Source: Aquilaria yunnanensis (taxonomy: Eukaryota; Streptophyta; Magnoliopsida; Malvales; Thymelaeaceae). Taken from it: a stretch of DNA of 64,000 bases. The notes beneath the pieces were generated by a model, which was not told where the DNA came from, searched no databases, and saw nothing but the letters and a program-made list of their open reading frames with translations. Positions 38,901-50,860 of this stretch are shown here, piece after piece; positions within the stretch are counted from its first letter, which is position 1; each line of letters opens with the position of its first letter. The stretch lies in contig CM077596.1 in the NCBI GenBank assembly GCA_039654915.1, forward strand, positions 558,001 through 622,000, in the 5' to 3' direction. Made by a program: the position numbers and the translations under genes.

Positions 38901-41758
38901 TTTTTACTTTTGTGCATTTCTGTGAAATCCTTTTTTTGGCATATTTCAATTAGAATCGTAAGACAATGTATAAATTTGGTGTCAGCAATTTGTTTGTGTT
39001 GATATTTGTCAGGGTTTCTGTTTCTCCTTAGTCCACATAGGCCAAAGGAGGGAAATTATTGTTTTTAGGTGTCACCCCACACAGGCCCTGGCCTATGAAC
39101 ACTCTGTACCACTCGCCCATATCTCTCTTAAGAAAGCCAACTATTAAGTTTCTTAAGTGTTGTCCTTAACTGACTATTCGGCCATGAACAATAAATGAGA
39201 GGTTCACAACATAAGGCACATTTCACATTCATATAAACATGCCACACCTTGGCCCATAAACATTCATCATTTACATGACCAGAACCATACTAACAAACAT
39301 AATTTGGCAATCCAAGGTACTCCAAGTACCACAAAACCTAAGCATACTCAAGACTACCCATACATATACACAACCAAAAGTAGCCTATAGAGTATACAAA
39401 ACATGGCTACATGCCAAGATTCCCCAAAGTTCAAGTTCACCAAATTATGTTTACAAGCCGAGACCATTACTCTCCAAATAAAACCTTAAGTGTGCCATAT
39501 AGCAAGACACACTGCAGTACAAGTCCTATAGCCATATTCATTGTCATAAACGTGAAGACCACTATAAGAGCAATAGTTCACACATCCATTGTTGTTCACC
39601 TAGACAGTCCCACACTAAACAACCTGCACAAACTTAAGACATAAGTTTTGGCCGAAACCTTGAACAAAGACTTGTAATGTATTAACTTAATCAAGCCAAG
39701 CACCACATTGGCACATACCTTAGCACACAAGCACTACTCACACAAGCCAATAACCAAGCAAATACTACTCAAGCCGAGAATCCATTCCTGAAACACAAAG
39801 GTATGGGCAATGAGTAAAAGATTACTCAGTAGAGTTCACATACATAACCACTCAATTAAGAGTCTATTTAGTTAAGCCGAGTATCAAACTCAAGACTTAA
39901 CCTCCTCAAGCCCATAATGCCCTGCAAAACAAAACATGAAAACACCAAAACCACAAAAATACACAACTTACTAGTATAACCGAGACATATAGGCACAAGT
40001 ATGAATGTAAAGGGGTTAGCAAGCACAAACAACCACCAAAGCACACAAGATACACACTCACACACCACAATGACCATTCGGCTGAAACCATAGCATGTGC
40101 CCTTGTGCACCATTGCACTCATACTTCACCATTTTAGTCCACATCCACTAGAGCTCCGAAATGCCTAGCAAATTGGCCTCATTCACTAGGATTTCTAGCA
40201 CATGCCCATAATTGATTAGCTAATCAGTACTCAAAAACCGAATCATCTCAATAGCCCATCAAGTAACTAAGGTCATTTAGCAAAATTAACCATCACTTAG
40301 CCACTTTATCACTTGAATCATGGTATATTACCAAGCAAGCAAGCAAATTAGTGAACCCTACCTTTTCAATCAAAGCTTGAGCTTCTCGGTTATGCTTGAG
40401 TCCGAAATGTGTCCTTCAATCAAACTTCCTAACACATTTCAACTATCACTTAATCACGAAAATCACTTGTTCATGGACAAATTTGCAAGGAAACCAAGTG
40501 AACTATGATTCTTTACCTCGAAATGCAGCTCGAATGTCTCGGTTTCTCTTGGGCTTTCAAGAACCAAGCTTGATTCATCAATGGCAGCACTTCAAGGAGT
40601 TGGAATCACAAAACCAAAGCTTGTTTCCTCACTCAAGCTTCAATCCTCCTCCCTTTGGCTTTAGCCCGAAACCATTTCGGCAAGAACTTCAAGAACACCA
40701 ACAAGGGAAGCCTTGACCGAAATGATCACTCTTTTGTTTAAGTGGTTACATGCACATCCGGTTATGTGCCACTTGGGACGAAAATGGCTTTAATGCCCGT
40801 AATGGTCTCCAACTTATTTGCATGGCTCATTCAACCCTCCAAGACTCCATGACCTTGTTTTAGTCACTAAAATCTAAGTATCTTCCGGCACTAACATTGT
40901 TTCTTGGCTCACATTGCCAAGCATTACTCAAATGACCTAAAAGTGGCCATTATCCCAAGTGCATGTCTTGGCCGAGTACCAAGACAAGGCTAATTAGGCA
41001 AATCAAGGAAATGATAGCTTAATTCCTTAGTGGGGGACAAGATTTGACCGGTTATAATGGGAATTACCAAAATTTGGTCTAGTATCCCACTAGTCCCCAT
41101 ACAACTTTGCATGGCCGAAAGCTTTCATTCTTGATTTGTAGTTTCACTAGCATCACTAGTTCAAGTGTGCATTGTAGTCTTCCAACTTTGTTTTTTTGCA
41201 ACAACTCCATGTCTATTTTCTTTGTGCATTTGGGACCCAACAGTTCTCAATTTAGCACATACACCACTGCCCCTATGTTTAAACAACTCTCCATGTTTTT
41301 CATAACATTTCTTTTGTTTTCTTGGCCTGGGCCAAGCACTAGGGAATGAACCTAACAGTAGGTCCTTCTGGTTACTTGAGTTCTTTCTGGAGTTTTATTG
41401 AGAAGAGTGGAGTCTGTAACGATTATGCACTTCCAAGTCCAAGACTAGCTTCTTGTATAACGGAACTTCTTTCCTTGTTATTACTGTTATAGTCATCTTC
41501 GGCAGGCTATTGTCTTGTTTCATTGTTCACTCCTGTAATTGGTTCTCCAAGTTCCAGTATGGGTTATAAACTCGTTCTTTCTCCTAATCAGGAACCTTCG
41601 ATAGTGGCAAATCCTTCAGTGTGAGAATTGTCACCAAAGTTGAGATGCGGCGGCACCTTATGTTCATCTGTAAATATGCAACCAATGCTCGACCTTCAAG
41701 AGGGAATCTGAAGCAAGTCTTTGGTTATCTCTCTACTGGAAAGGTTGCTTCAGATTGA
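35931..41758 (+). CDS. RIT1: Initiator tRNA 2'-O-ribosylphosphate transferase, RIT1 family
   Basis: Adds a phosphoribosyl group to the ribose of A64 of cytosolic initiator tRNA-Met, which keeps that tRNA out of elongation. Exons: 35931-36213, 36300-36448, 36821-37511, 38298-38398, 38476-38584, 38816-38875, 41592-41758; 1560 bases, 519 residues, frame kept. The first ATG starts MENEAKLNVYRAARTIKRREN. The N-terminal catalytic domain shows FVANLRCGRWYSP, CYFKSTDGHTNNWSFNISRLN, GGCIIVDSTRRGKRFPDSMSKT and IPIWACVLNR; then DWDCSLHLPLW-like sequence, LRPLWISQ and PDHDSWDFTPIILVSAS. The C-terminal phosphatase-like RIT1 domain spans LNCDQKS to GRRVLVCCQNGEDISICVSLAIL, with a CX5-type phosphate loop resembling tyrosine phosphatases. 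It ends FGYLSTGKVASD. The last intron is 2.7 kb because of an insertion (39070-41357). Exon 3 has a CAGCAG tandem acceptor (36818-36823), so isoforms with or without one Gln are possible. Confidence 0.93.
39070..41357. mobile_element. Probable solo LTR in the last RIT1 intron
   Basis: The insertion begins TGTCACCCCACACAGG, the TGTCAC-type start common in long Ty3/gypsy LTRs, and ends CCTAACA. It therefore has TG...CA termini, flanked by TTAGG (39065-39069) and GTAGG (41358-41362), which match at four of five positions. The 2.29-kb body has no gag or pol reading frame and its composition differs from the flanking intron. No second LTR is present. The alternative is an unclassified non-autonomous element. 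Confidence 0.45.
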
Positions 41759-42140
41759 TGGTTATTGAATCTTCAGTTGGTGAAGCAGCAACTAAACCAA
41801 CACATGTTCAAGGATCAAATCTTGGACAGTAAAAGATTTTCCTTGCAACACTTGATACAGAATTAGATCATTTAGGCATGTAGATTGTAGTTAGATTTTT
41901 TGCTTGTTTTTGACTAGCGAGATATTGTATAATGTTCTGTAGAGAATCCTGTGGCCTTTCCTTTGATTCCAGTTTGGAAAATGTAATGATACATGAGATT
42001 ATTTTCAGTTTGGAAATCCATAAATGAGACTACTAACATAGATTACTGACAAAAACTGTTAAGACTCCTAATCACCAAACAGGTGAAGATCAGATGGGAG
42101 ACTGAACTGCCATGGAGCAGAAACCGGCCCAGTTCCATCA
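41759..42140. other. Convergent 3' intergenic space
   Basis: 382 bases between the stops of RIT1 (+) and the first HPt gene (-), holding both 3' UTRs. The part from about 41980 resembles the 3' flank of the downstream HPt copies, so the tandem duplication unit reaches into it. Confidence 0.5.
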
Positions 42141-43156
42141 CTTAATTTCCAGCTCCTGCAGAACTTGCTTGCTTCACCAACTAATTCCAAGTAAGAGAAG
42201 GTAGGTATGAGAAAGTGATAAATATTTTGGTTTGGTCTTTCATGTTTCAAAAGTAAAGAAGTTGGACCAAATAGTACGTGAAGGGAAGAAGAGATACCTG
42301 AAAATAGGGCTTGAGCTTGTCTTTGAGATTGTCTTGGGCAGCCACTATCTTCGGGAAAGAGGCTTTTACACTGCCCACACAGACACAGGGAAGCATAAAG
42401 TTGGTTAGGAGAGATCTCTTTTCAAAGTTTTCTCAACTACCACTAAAAATGTATTGAAGCATGATTCACCCTTCCAGATTTTCATCCCTGCAGAAAACCT
42501 TTGCGTTACTGGTCTCCTCCCAGACTTCCCTAGCTCCAACACTGTAAAGAACATCAATAGCGTCAGTAAAAACCTCCAGTATTGAAATCAATGTTTGGGG
42601 ACTAAATTCTATCTCATTCATATAGTTCAAAGTCACATAAATGAAACAGAATTTGAAATGTTAGCTCAAGCTTTCCTGATGTGGGGACGGGGTAGTGGAG
42701 ATCATTCAAATTAATCTAATAAATCCAACTAGTTACCTGGTTGTGTTGCCTTTGAGGTGATGAAGAGCCTTCTCCAACTTGTCGAAGTTGACAGGATTTT
42801 CTTCCCTGCTGCTTTTACCGTCAGAATTTCGAAATGATGGGGGTCAAAGAGCAATGTTTATGAATGCATGAAGGCCTAACAATGAATAACTCACAGCGCC
42901 AGCGAGAGGGCAGCAAGCAACCTTTCGGTGTCGTCAAAGTACAAGTCCATGACTTCCTCTACTAAGTTGGGAGTGTCTTCGTCCGCCATTTCCTCTACTT
43001 CAATAAATTGTTGGTCCAAAATTCCCTAAATCAACTTGAAAATTAGTAGTCTAAATAACAAACTATGCATATACAAGAGATGATGAATATATGGACCTCA
43101 TCTAATAAGGATTGCCTCATTTGGGTAATCCGTTGAAGCAAAGAATTTTTTTCCAT
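42141..43156 (-). CDS. Histidine phosphotransfer protein (AHP-like), copy A
   Basis: HPt proteins relay phosphate from hybrid histidine kinases, such as cytokinin receptors, to response regulators, moving between cytosol and nucleus. Six exons in transcript order: 43156-43097, 43025-42895, 42805-42737, 42541-42470, 42370-42298, 42179-42141; 444 bases, 147 residues. It starts MEKNSLLQRITQMRQSLLDE. The four-helix bundle follows, with DTPNLVEEVMDLYFDDTERLL and the phosphotransfer motif ALHHLKGNTTSVGA: phospho-acceptor His79, Lys82 and Gly83 are present, with His80 where most plant AHPs have Gln and Asn84 where they have Ser. It ends KLKPYFQLVKQASSAGAGN. The exon pattern and the PYFQL tail are closest to AHP4-type genes. 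It belongs to a tandem pair with 45366-46837. Confidence 0.9.
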
Positions 43157-44094
43157 CTAGTTGGTAGAGAATGCAATTCAACTTGAAGATGACAAAAATT
43201 TAAACTACCAATAGGCTTATATACAATGGAAAAGGAGAATAGAAGAAAAATAAACACAAGAGTTGTAATCATTCAATACGTGGAACCAAAATACTAAACC
43301 ATAATCAAATTTTGGATTTTGGACAACTGTGTACTTGAAATTTTAAATAAAAGTTGCAGATTTCCGAATCTAGTTTCTAGATCTTAAAATTAACTCTTTG
43401 ATTTTGTTATTAATTTTAGTTTTATAGATATTTCTAGATCATTAAATGTTTCAAACTTCCGCTTCTGGTTTCTAGATCATGGCACTCAGTTTCAAATAAT
43501 GCACCATTTTTTTCACTAGTAGTTCTAGTTATCAATCAAGACAAAATGGAGACTATAACTCTTACGCCTTGTTAGTTCAGTTGAGGGCAACTTGTGAGGC
43601 TCCTCGTTTGGCAATCGTGAACAGTTTGCAGAAGATCGATTGTGTTTAAGCCCTTTCATAATATAATCACCTCAACAGTCTCCAAGACTGAGAATCGTGC
43701 AATCTTAGAAGATATCAATATACTAATTCAAGGTCCAAGATCGCCAGTTTCAGCTGGCTAGGCACTGGCAAGGTACACTTGGGTGATCTTTATTTATTTA
43801 CTTTGTCTAATTAAGAAATGTCTATTTCCATTGGAGAATAATTTACAATCCAAATTTTATATATAGTTCATTTCCAGTCCAGTGTCAACCAACCTTGTCT
43901 TTCTTTCCAATCCTGCCTCAAGCTTGCTGCTTTTGCTTATTATGAAGACAGTAGTATGGATTTTTTTTCTTGACGCCAGTTTTGGGAATGTAAAAACACA
44001 AGGGCAGATTTTGAATCCGCAAGTTAAGACACTTAACATGACATAGGTATGTTCCTGACATATATAAACTGGTAAGACTCTTAAACACCAAACA
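43157..44094. other. Spacer between HPt copies
   Basis: Upstream region of HPt copy A, AT-rich. From about 43940 it becomes similar to the 3' flank of copy B near 45220-45330. No gene. Confidence 0.5.
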
Positions 44095-44300
44095 CAAGAA
44101 CAGATATGGAAGACTGAGTAGCCAAGTAGCAGAAACCCAGCTCTATTCCATTACATAATTTGCAGCTTCAGCAGAATTTGCTTGCCGCACCAACTGATGC
44201 TAGTAAAAAAAAAGGGGAGAAAAGGTATGAGTGAGAAAGTGATGAACTTTTTAGTTGGTTCCAGCAACAAAGATTTGAGAAATCTGGGGACTCAACTATA
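44095..44300 (-). pseudogene. 3' relic of a third HPt gene
   Basis: On the minus strand, TTGGTGCGGCAAGCAAATTC after a CAG acceptor (exon end near 44194) encodes LVRQANSAEAAN, matching the last exon of both HPt genes (LVKQASSAGAGN and LVRQASSAGAAN). The stop codon is lost (TAA replaced by TAT). The adjacent intron sequence (GAGTGAGAAAGTGATGAA...) matches copy B near 45447. No other exon of the gene could be found up to 45300, so the copy is truncated. Confidence 0.8.
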
Positions 44301-45365
44301 TATATTTTTTAAATTATTGGCATCAAATTGTAATTTTCAAAGAATTAGGAGTTCTATTGTTATTATTCCAAATTTGTGAACAAAGCAAAATTGAGTTTAA
44401 TGTAATGCGCAGAGCTACATTGTTTAAAATAATAAAAATTGTTCCAAGTCCAACTCACTCTACTCTATCATATTATCAGTGGATCAATGAAGAAAATCTG
44501 CTTCAATAGAGTGAATCCAATCAAAGTTCCATTAGAGCATGGTAGAATGCACATCCTATAAATATTCGGTTAGGTCTAAAGGAATAAACATAATAACCTA
44601 CTCTACCAGAGCTCTAATCAAGCCTTTTTCATTAGAATGGAATTTATTACTGATCCACTAGCAATGAAGTAGAACTAGTTGAATATTTTTTTTATTATTT
44701 TAAATATCAGAGTCTTACTTTTATCCATCAAACTTTAAACTATTTCATTCCAAAGTTTGGAAAAATAACAAGAGATACCTACATTTTTTAAGTTACAATT
44801 CAGATCCTATATATTTTTTGGAAATTTTCAATTTAATCCCCAAATTTTTCAAAATGAATAACAAAGTGGCCCGTAAATTTTGATAAAACTTTTAAATAAG
44901 TCACTAAAGTTTGAAAAGTGTTAGTTTAGTCACTGGCGAGTGGCAATAAAGGTGTCAAGTTGTGGAGCTGAAAACATATCTTCTTGGTTGATTTAATCTT
45001 GGTGGCTTGGGGTGTTAACAGGTGTCTTTTTTGGTACTGGTATTTTGTTTCAGCGGTTGCGTACTTGTGTTCTTCTCATTACAGTGTAGTTGTCTTGTAA
45101 GTTTAATTAAGAATGTTTTAGGCCAATTTTTTTGTGATTTGTTTCTTCAGTTCAAGCAACTCTTAGTATTATCTTGATCAGGCAGTAAAAGATCTTCTGT
45201 TGAATTATTTCCTAACATAAAAACACAAGAGATGCATATAGTTTGTAGTTAAGTTCGGAACTCCATAAAGTGAGCTACTAATATTGTGACATAAAACTGG
45301 TAGACATTTGGAATCCAGACAGAAAATCAGACGGAAGACTGAGCAGAAACCAGCCTGACTTCCAT

Positions 45366-46837
45366 TAGTTTGCAGCTCCAGCAGAACTCGCTTGCCTCAC
45401 CAACTAATTAATGCCACAAGACAGGGGGAAAAAAAAGGTGTAAGAGTGAGAAAGTGATGAAGTTTTTGATTGGTTACAACAAGAAAGAAGAAAGAAATTA
45501 GTTAGAGAAAACATTAAGGATTAATGTGAAGGAGACCTGAAAGTAGGGCTCAAGCTTAGCTTTCAGATTGTCCAGGGCAGTGACTATCTTCTGGAGAGAC
45601 GTTTTGATTCTGCTCATGTAGGCACAGAAACACACAAAACTTAGAAGAGGCAAATCGGGTAATATTGGTAGATAGTATCATTCTGTTTTGCCCCTATCCA
45701 GACTCTCATTTTTTTGAACCTGAACCTAATAAAAATGTTTTATTTTAGTTACTTATTTGATGAAATTTGTTAACCTAGAATAACAATTTTGATAGAAACT
45801 TTTTGTAATGTAATTAAACTATTTGGAAAAATTTTCCAATAAACTTAATTTATACAATATTTTTTATAGTTAATAAATATTTTAAATCATCAGTTTTTCT
45901 GATCTATTACTCAGACTTATTTCATTCAAGAGGAAAAAAAACTATTAATTTAAGTTATCTATCATTATAAAAAAAATATAGTTACCAAATATTTTATATT
46001 AAAATTTCAAAATTTTGTGCTAGATAGTTACTTTGAGTTCATGGTTTCCGATTGGCCAAAATAAAGCATTTTCAATAAGTTTTACGATCAAAATAGAACA
46101 GCCAATAAATTGTAAATAAAAATAGAATAATGATTAAATATTAGGAATTGGTTATGAAATTTACCGAAGGGAAATATTTGAAACTTTCTTTATTAACCAA
46201 AAAAAAAAAAAGGGAAAAGAAAAAAATAAACCGTAAATTACTCTTCCAAATTTCCATTCCCACAGACAATCCTTGCATTATGGATCTGCATCGAAACTTG
46301 GTTCGCACCAATGCTGTAAAACAATGACGGTAAATTTGGTCAATTAGAGAGATTTTGGTGTTCAAACCAACGTTTTAGAGCTAATCCAACTAGTTAGCTG
46401 TTACCTGGATGTGCTGCCTTCGAGCTGATGAAGGATCTTGTCCAACTTGCACAAGTGGACAGGATTTTCTTCCCTGCGGATTTCACTGTCAGCATCTTGA
46501 AATAATGGGGTCAGAAGGACACGTTTTGAGAAGATGAAGGTCTAAAAGTGAAAACTCACACAGCTCCCGAAAGAGCAGCAAGCCTCTTTGTAGTGTCTTC
46601 ATAATACAATTCCATGAGCAGCTCTACAAAGTTTGGGATGTCCTCGTCCTTCATCTCTTCTAGTCCAACAAATCTTTGATTCAAAATTCCCTAAATGAGA
46701 CCACCAAATTAGTATTCTAACCAAGATCTCCCATGTACAAAAGAGATGATAAATGGACCAAGTAATAATGTATAGACCTCGTCTAATAAGGATTGCTTCA
46801 TTTGAGCAATGCGTTGAAGCAAGGAGTTGTGTTCCAT
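45366..46837 (-). CDS. Histidine phosphotransfer protein (AHP-like), copy B, with Lys-to-Glu change in the active motif
   Basis: Same phosphorelay family and same six-exon structure as copy A: 46837-46778, 46690-46560, 46473-46405, 46313-46242, 45609-45537, 45404-45366; 444 bases and 147 residues, every exon identical in length to copy A. It starts MEHNSLLQRIAQMKQSLLDE, then DIPNFVELLMELYYEDTTKRL, then the motif ILHQLEGSTSSIGANQV, and ends KLEPYFQLVRQASSAGAAN. His79 is present, with the usual Gln80, but residue 82 is Glu where nearly all HPt proteins have Lys. That Lys lies beside the phospho-His, so transfer could be weakened even though this is not an AHP6-type His-to-Asn pseudo-HPt. Frame and splice sites are intact, so it is likely expressed. 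Introns carry short A-runs and no recognised transposon. Confidence 0.88.
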
Positions 46838-47716
46838 CTCTCTTCACAAGGCAATACAGTTCGGCAAGAAGATGGTGGAGCTTCATACTATCAATGGGAT
46901 TATTATATACAATGCCAAAGCTTTGGTATGAAGGAAGACAATGAGAAATAAACAATATAATAACATGTTATACGTCATCATTTGACACGTGGAATCGAAG
47001 TACCACATCATAATTATGTTTTAGATTTCAATTTGCTTCACTACTTAAACTTTTAAATAAGTTTGTCAGATTTCGTATCTGGTTTATAGATTTTGAATTT
47101 AACTCTATGATTCTACTGCTAACTTTTATTTTAGAAATCAATATGTGTAATTCAAATGAAGTTTTGTTGAAATTACACTTTCTCCTTTAGTGATTTCTGA
47201 AATTAGGCTTTCCATCATTGTTGCCTAACATCATTAGTGAGCAACATAAAAAATTACTTTAGGCGAAATGGAGAAACAAAAAAAAATATTACAAAAAATA
47301 TTTACTTATACAGATGAATAATTATTCGCCGGTAAATTCTGAAGTGAAATAGTTATTGTACAGTAAAAACTATCATATTCTTTTTCTATGTACAAAGGCA
47401 AAAATGTTTTTCTTTTATACCATTGAAGACCAATGGGTTTAAAAAATGAGGGGAGAATGTAACTTTTCAAACTACATGTGTGAAAATGTAACTTCAACAA
47501 AACCTTAAGGGAGAGTTGGAAATAATAATTATTCAGTAAAAATGTGGAAGTGAAAATTTAAATCTCATAAGGCCTTCCAGTGTATAGGACACCCCTAGCC
47601 ATCAGTAACCTCGAGGATTAATCTGGCTGGGCTTAGAACATTTCATGGTAGTAAACAGAGAAGGATGAACTTAATGGGATATAAATTCGAAAAATTCATT
47701 CTACAAAAAAGCTTTG
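46838..47716. other. Upstream region of HPt copy B
   Basis: AT-rich intergenic sequence; no gene or bounded repeat recognised. The first few hundred bases resemble the upstream region of copy A near 43160-43500, including GACACGTGGAA-like and TAGATTTTGAATTTAACTC words, so promoter sequence was duplicated with the gene. Confidence 0.5.
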
Positions 47717-48283
47717 TTAATATCCTATACGCCGGTGGTGGAAAAAATATTTTTTCCACGAGCAGCTTATTATGGCAATTGCTATTATTTCCTTAACATA
47801 CCGGCGTTAGTTTTAATGATTTATGCAACTTTTATTTCATGTTAACAACCTCGTTTTTTATGTATCATCAATGATTCCTCAATAAGAATCTCAGCAATTC
47901 AGCCTTCCCTAGCTAACAACACGAAATACTAGGAGGCCTAAATTGCATATGTTTTCATCTACAAAAACCCACATCTTTTCTTTTCTCGAACCAAGATTTG
48001 AAGACTATGTTTGGAATCCGGTCAACTGAGGCCCAAACTAGAGAAACAATTAATTCAACAGGCAAAAAAGATTATGAAAGTGGGCACCTAGTTTTGAACA
48101 TTTTGAAGAAACAAAAGAGGACAAATCTAAAACTCGATCAGAAGAAATGATGATGAAGAGTTTTAACATTTTGGATTCTGAAATTGAAGAAATTATGTTA
48201 ATGGATTTGCATTTGAGTCTCACAAATGCTTGAAAAATAAGTTGCCAGTGGAAAAGATATTTTTCCACCGCACCGGATATTAA
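47717..48283. repeat. Element with palindrome-bearing terminal inverted repeats
   Basis: Both ends carry TTAATATCC, then a CGGTGGTGG-like stretch, then a perfect or near-perfect palindrome (GTGGAAAAAATATTTTTTCCAC at about 47739-47760 and GTGGAAAAGATATTTTTCCAC at about 48248-48268), then a GCAGCTTATT/AATAAGTTGC arm. So each terminal repeat contains its own hairpin. The interior has no gene. The family is not recognised. Confidence 0.55.
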
Positions 48284-48870
48284 TCCGATAGGTAAAAAAA
48301 AAACTTTGTTTTCTTTGTAAAAGTCTGGTTGCTGAAAAGTTTATATTATAAAAATTTTAGGAAGAGCATGATTATTTTTATAGGTGTTTAAATTAAAAAC
48401 TTTTTGCAGTAATTAAGTAATGCAGCTCTGAAGAAAAAACGAGAATAATTGTCTGAAGAAAAAACGACATAGCTGGAGAGAAGGTCGAGCAATAGAAAAC
48501 AACAAAGGATGAGTTTTCCATACTTCTTAATACAATGGACAAATATTTTCTTAGAAAACTGAAAATGAATATTGCCAACTAAACACATTTTTTTTTCCTT
48601 CTTAGAAATTTTTTCAGAAAATTTAAAAAATTTTCTACGACTAAACAAGGTCTTTATTTTGTAGTCCATTTGCCGTTGCACATCACCAAACCATTCAAGC
48701 TCATATATGAAATAACAGACAAGTTTGAGTTTCTTCATTCTCTGCAGAAGACTTGAGGGATTAGGAGAGCTTGACAAGGGTCGTCGGGGTTGGTTTAATG
48801 CCTGTGACAAGTGAAGGAAGGTTTCCAGATTTGAACCGGTCCATGCCTCAAACTTGGTTATGGTTGTCTT
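48284..48870. other. Intergenic DNA without recognised features
   Basis: No supported gene. A 140-codon open frame on the minus strand has no domain and is AT-driven. Confidence 0.5.
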
Positions 48871-48878
48871 GTTGTGAG

Positions 48879-49797
48879 CAGGGCCAGAGCCAATAGGGGA
48901 GCTAGGGGATGTCTGTCTCCCCTAAGTTTTTACAAAATGTATATATGTCTTATAGGATAGAGCTTATATAATATTTTTCTCTCTTGTACATTCTCCCTTA
49001 TAATTCTTTTAGCAAATGTTCTCTAATAATTTTAAGTAATGAAAGTAACACACAGATTCGTTAATCTTATCTCTTTCTGACTTAATTTCTTCATAAATAT
49101 ACTTGATTTTTGTGACTAAAATTAAAAAAGTCTAATATGAAATAATTAGTTTTATCATCTTAATAAAAAATTAATTATTTATATCTTTAAAATATTTGAG
49201 AATGTAAGAAGATGACTCTCCATTCCTTTCTTGCTTGTTTTGCGTCCACATTTTCATAATCTCTCTCCAAACTTTTTCTTGTTCATACATGTTGATATTT
49301 TTTTTTCTTTTTGTAAGAATTGGAACATAAAAAGTTAATTATTTTAATTTTTTTTATTTCAATAGATAATTTGATAGTTTTTCTTTTAGTAATTTTTATG
49401 TATAATTCATTCATGAAGTTTTCTAATTATCAATTTTTATATCCTATGAAAAATAATGTATTACATTTTAGTTTTTTGACGGTGGACCATTTTAAATTTC
49501 TTTTTTTTTTCTCATTTGAAAATAATTATTTATTTATTATTTACCTTAGTTGGACCATTTCTTAGCCAGCTTTTATGTTTGTTTCTTAGACTGCATTTTG
49601 TGAAAATTATTTATAAATAATTATTAGTGATTGTTTTATGTTTGTAAATTTTTTTATTGATTTTTAATTTTTTAAATCTGGGTATGAAAAAAGAGTCTAT
49701 CAAAATATTTTTTTTTCAAAAAAATATATGATGCAAGCGAATATTAGATAAGTAGGATATTAACTTTCAAATGATATTGATTCTAAAAAAAATTTAA

Positions 49798-49836
<39 letters not shown>

Positions 49837-49906
49837 TACATTATTTCTCAAACATTTTTTAAATAAAGTCTGGTTTGTCCTAATTTAAAATTCTGACTCT
49901 TCCCTG
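48879..49906. mobile_element. Non-autonomous hAT element, TSD GTTGTGAG
   Basis: The exact 8-bp duplication GTTGTGAG lies at 48871-48878 and 49907-49914. Ends are CAGGGCCAGAGCC on the left and, reverse complemented, CAGGGAAGAGTCAGAA on the right; the CAGGG start is classic for hAT. The body is about 1.03 kb and very AT-rich, with a (TA)n run near 49803-49832 and no transposase. Confidence 0.82.
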
Positions 49907-50274
49907 GTTGTGAGCTTAGACCCCATTAGTAGAATGCAAGAAGTCATCACGCATTGAAACTGGTGCTTCGCGACCATGGAGTCATTCTTTCAGATCTAAA
50001 GCGCAATCGTTGGCGGCTTTTCCGACGAAGATGCAGGCTTTTCCAACAACGATGTTGGTCACGAATTTTGGATGAGCTTGGTCGTTAATGGCATTTGGAT
50101 CCGGCAATAACATTTCCCAAACCAAAGTACACCTGCAACATCGGGGGCGCTGGTGGGGGTTATGGAATTGGCGGAACAAGAAATTGGTCAAATTAGAGAG
50201 ATAACTATGGGGGGGGTGTGGGTGGGATTATAAGATGTAAAATCCACATATTGCTTCGATCCTAGTAAACAAAT

Positions 50275-50858
50275 TGTTGACTTTTCTTCCCCCCCCCCCC
50301 CCCCACGTGGTTGGCTCTTTCTTTTCTTCTTTTCTTTCTTTCTCTCTCCTTTATCTTTCTTCTGTCTTCTTTTCTCCTAAGTCAACAAAACGGCTGACAA
50401 AATTGAAATAGCTGCAATTATAGCAGCAAAATTGGAAAACAGAAGAGAAACAGCTAGCAACGCGGAGGGTGCAACGCGGCTATTTCTCCTATAAATAGCC
50501 ATGCTTTCTCCTTCTTCAGTGCATCTGGTAGTTTGCTCATAATTTCTAAAGAGCAAAAGAAAATTATGAGATAGAGAGATTTATTTCTGGGGAGTAACAA
50601 AATAGTGAGATAATTTTTTGGGGTGTTTGGGAAACACTTGAGTGCCACTATTTTGGGTTTATCTCATACCTCTATAATTTTTTGTCTAGAGAAGATTCTC
50701 TCTCTGTAAGCATACTATTTTTATAGTGGAAGAAAATCTTGGAGTTTGTCCCGTGGACGTAGCCCTAAAATTAAGGGTGAACCACGTAAATTTTATGATG
50801 CCATTTTTATTAATCATCTTACTCTCGAAGTTATCACCCACTACACACGGTCCCAACA
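50275..50858 (+). repeat. 5' LTR of the copia element
   Basis: Starts TGTTGACTTTTCTTCCCC and ends GGTCCCAACA, so it has TGTTG...CAACA termini. It is 584 bases long with a 16-base C-run near its start. The direct copy lies at 54081-54662. Confidence 0.95.
50490..50498 (+). promoter_or_regulatory. TATA box of the 5' LTR
   Basis: TATAAATAG in the middle of the LTR, the expected place for the retrotransposon promoter. The matching site in the 3' LTR reads CATAAATAG. Confidence 0.6.
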
Positions 50859-50860
50859 AC

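Noticed and set aside
42737..46473. HPt genes as AHP6-type pseudo-HPts
   Set aside because: Both copies keep the phospho-acceptor His; the AHP6 hallmark is loss of that His.
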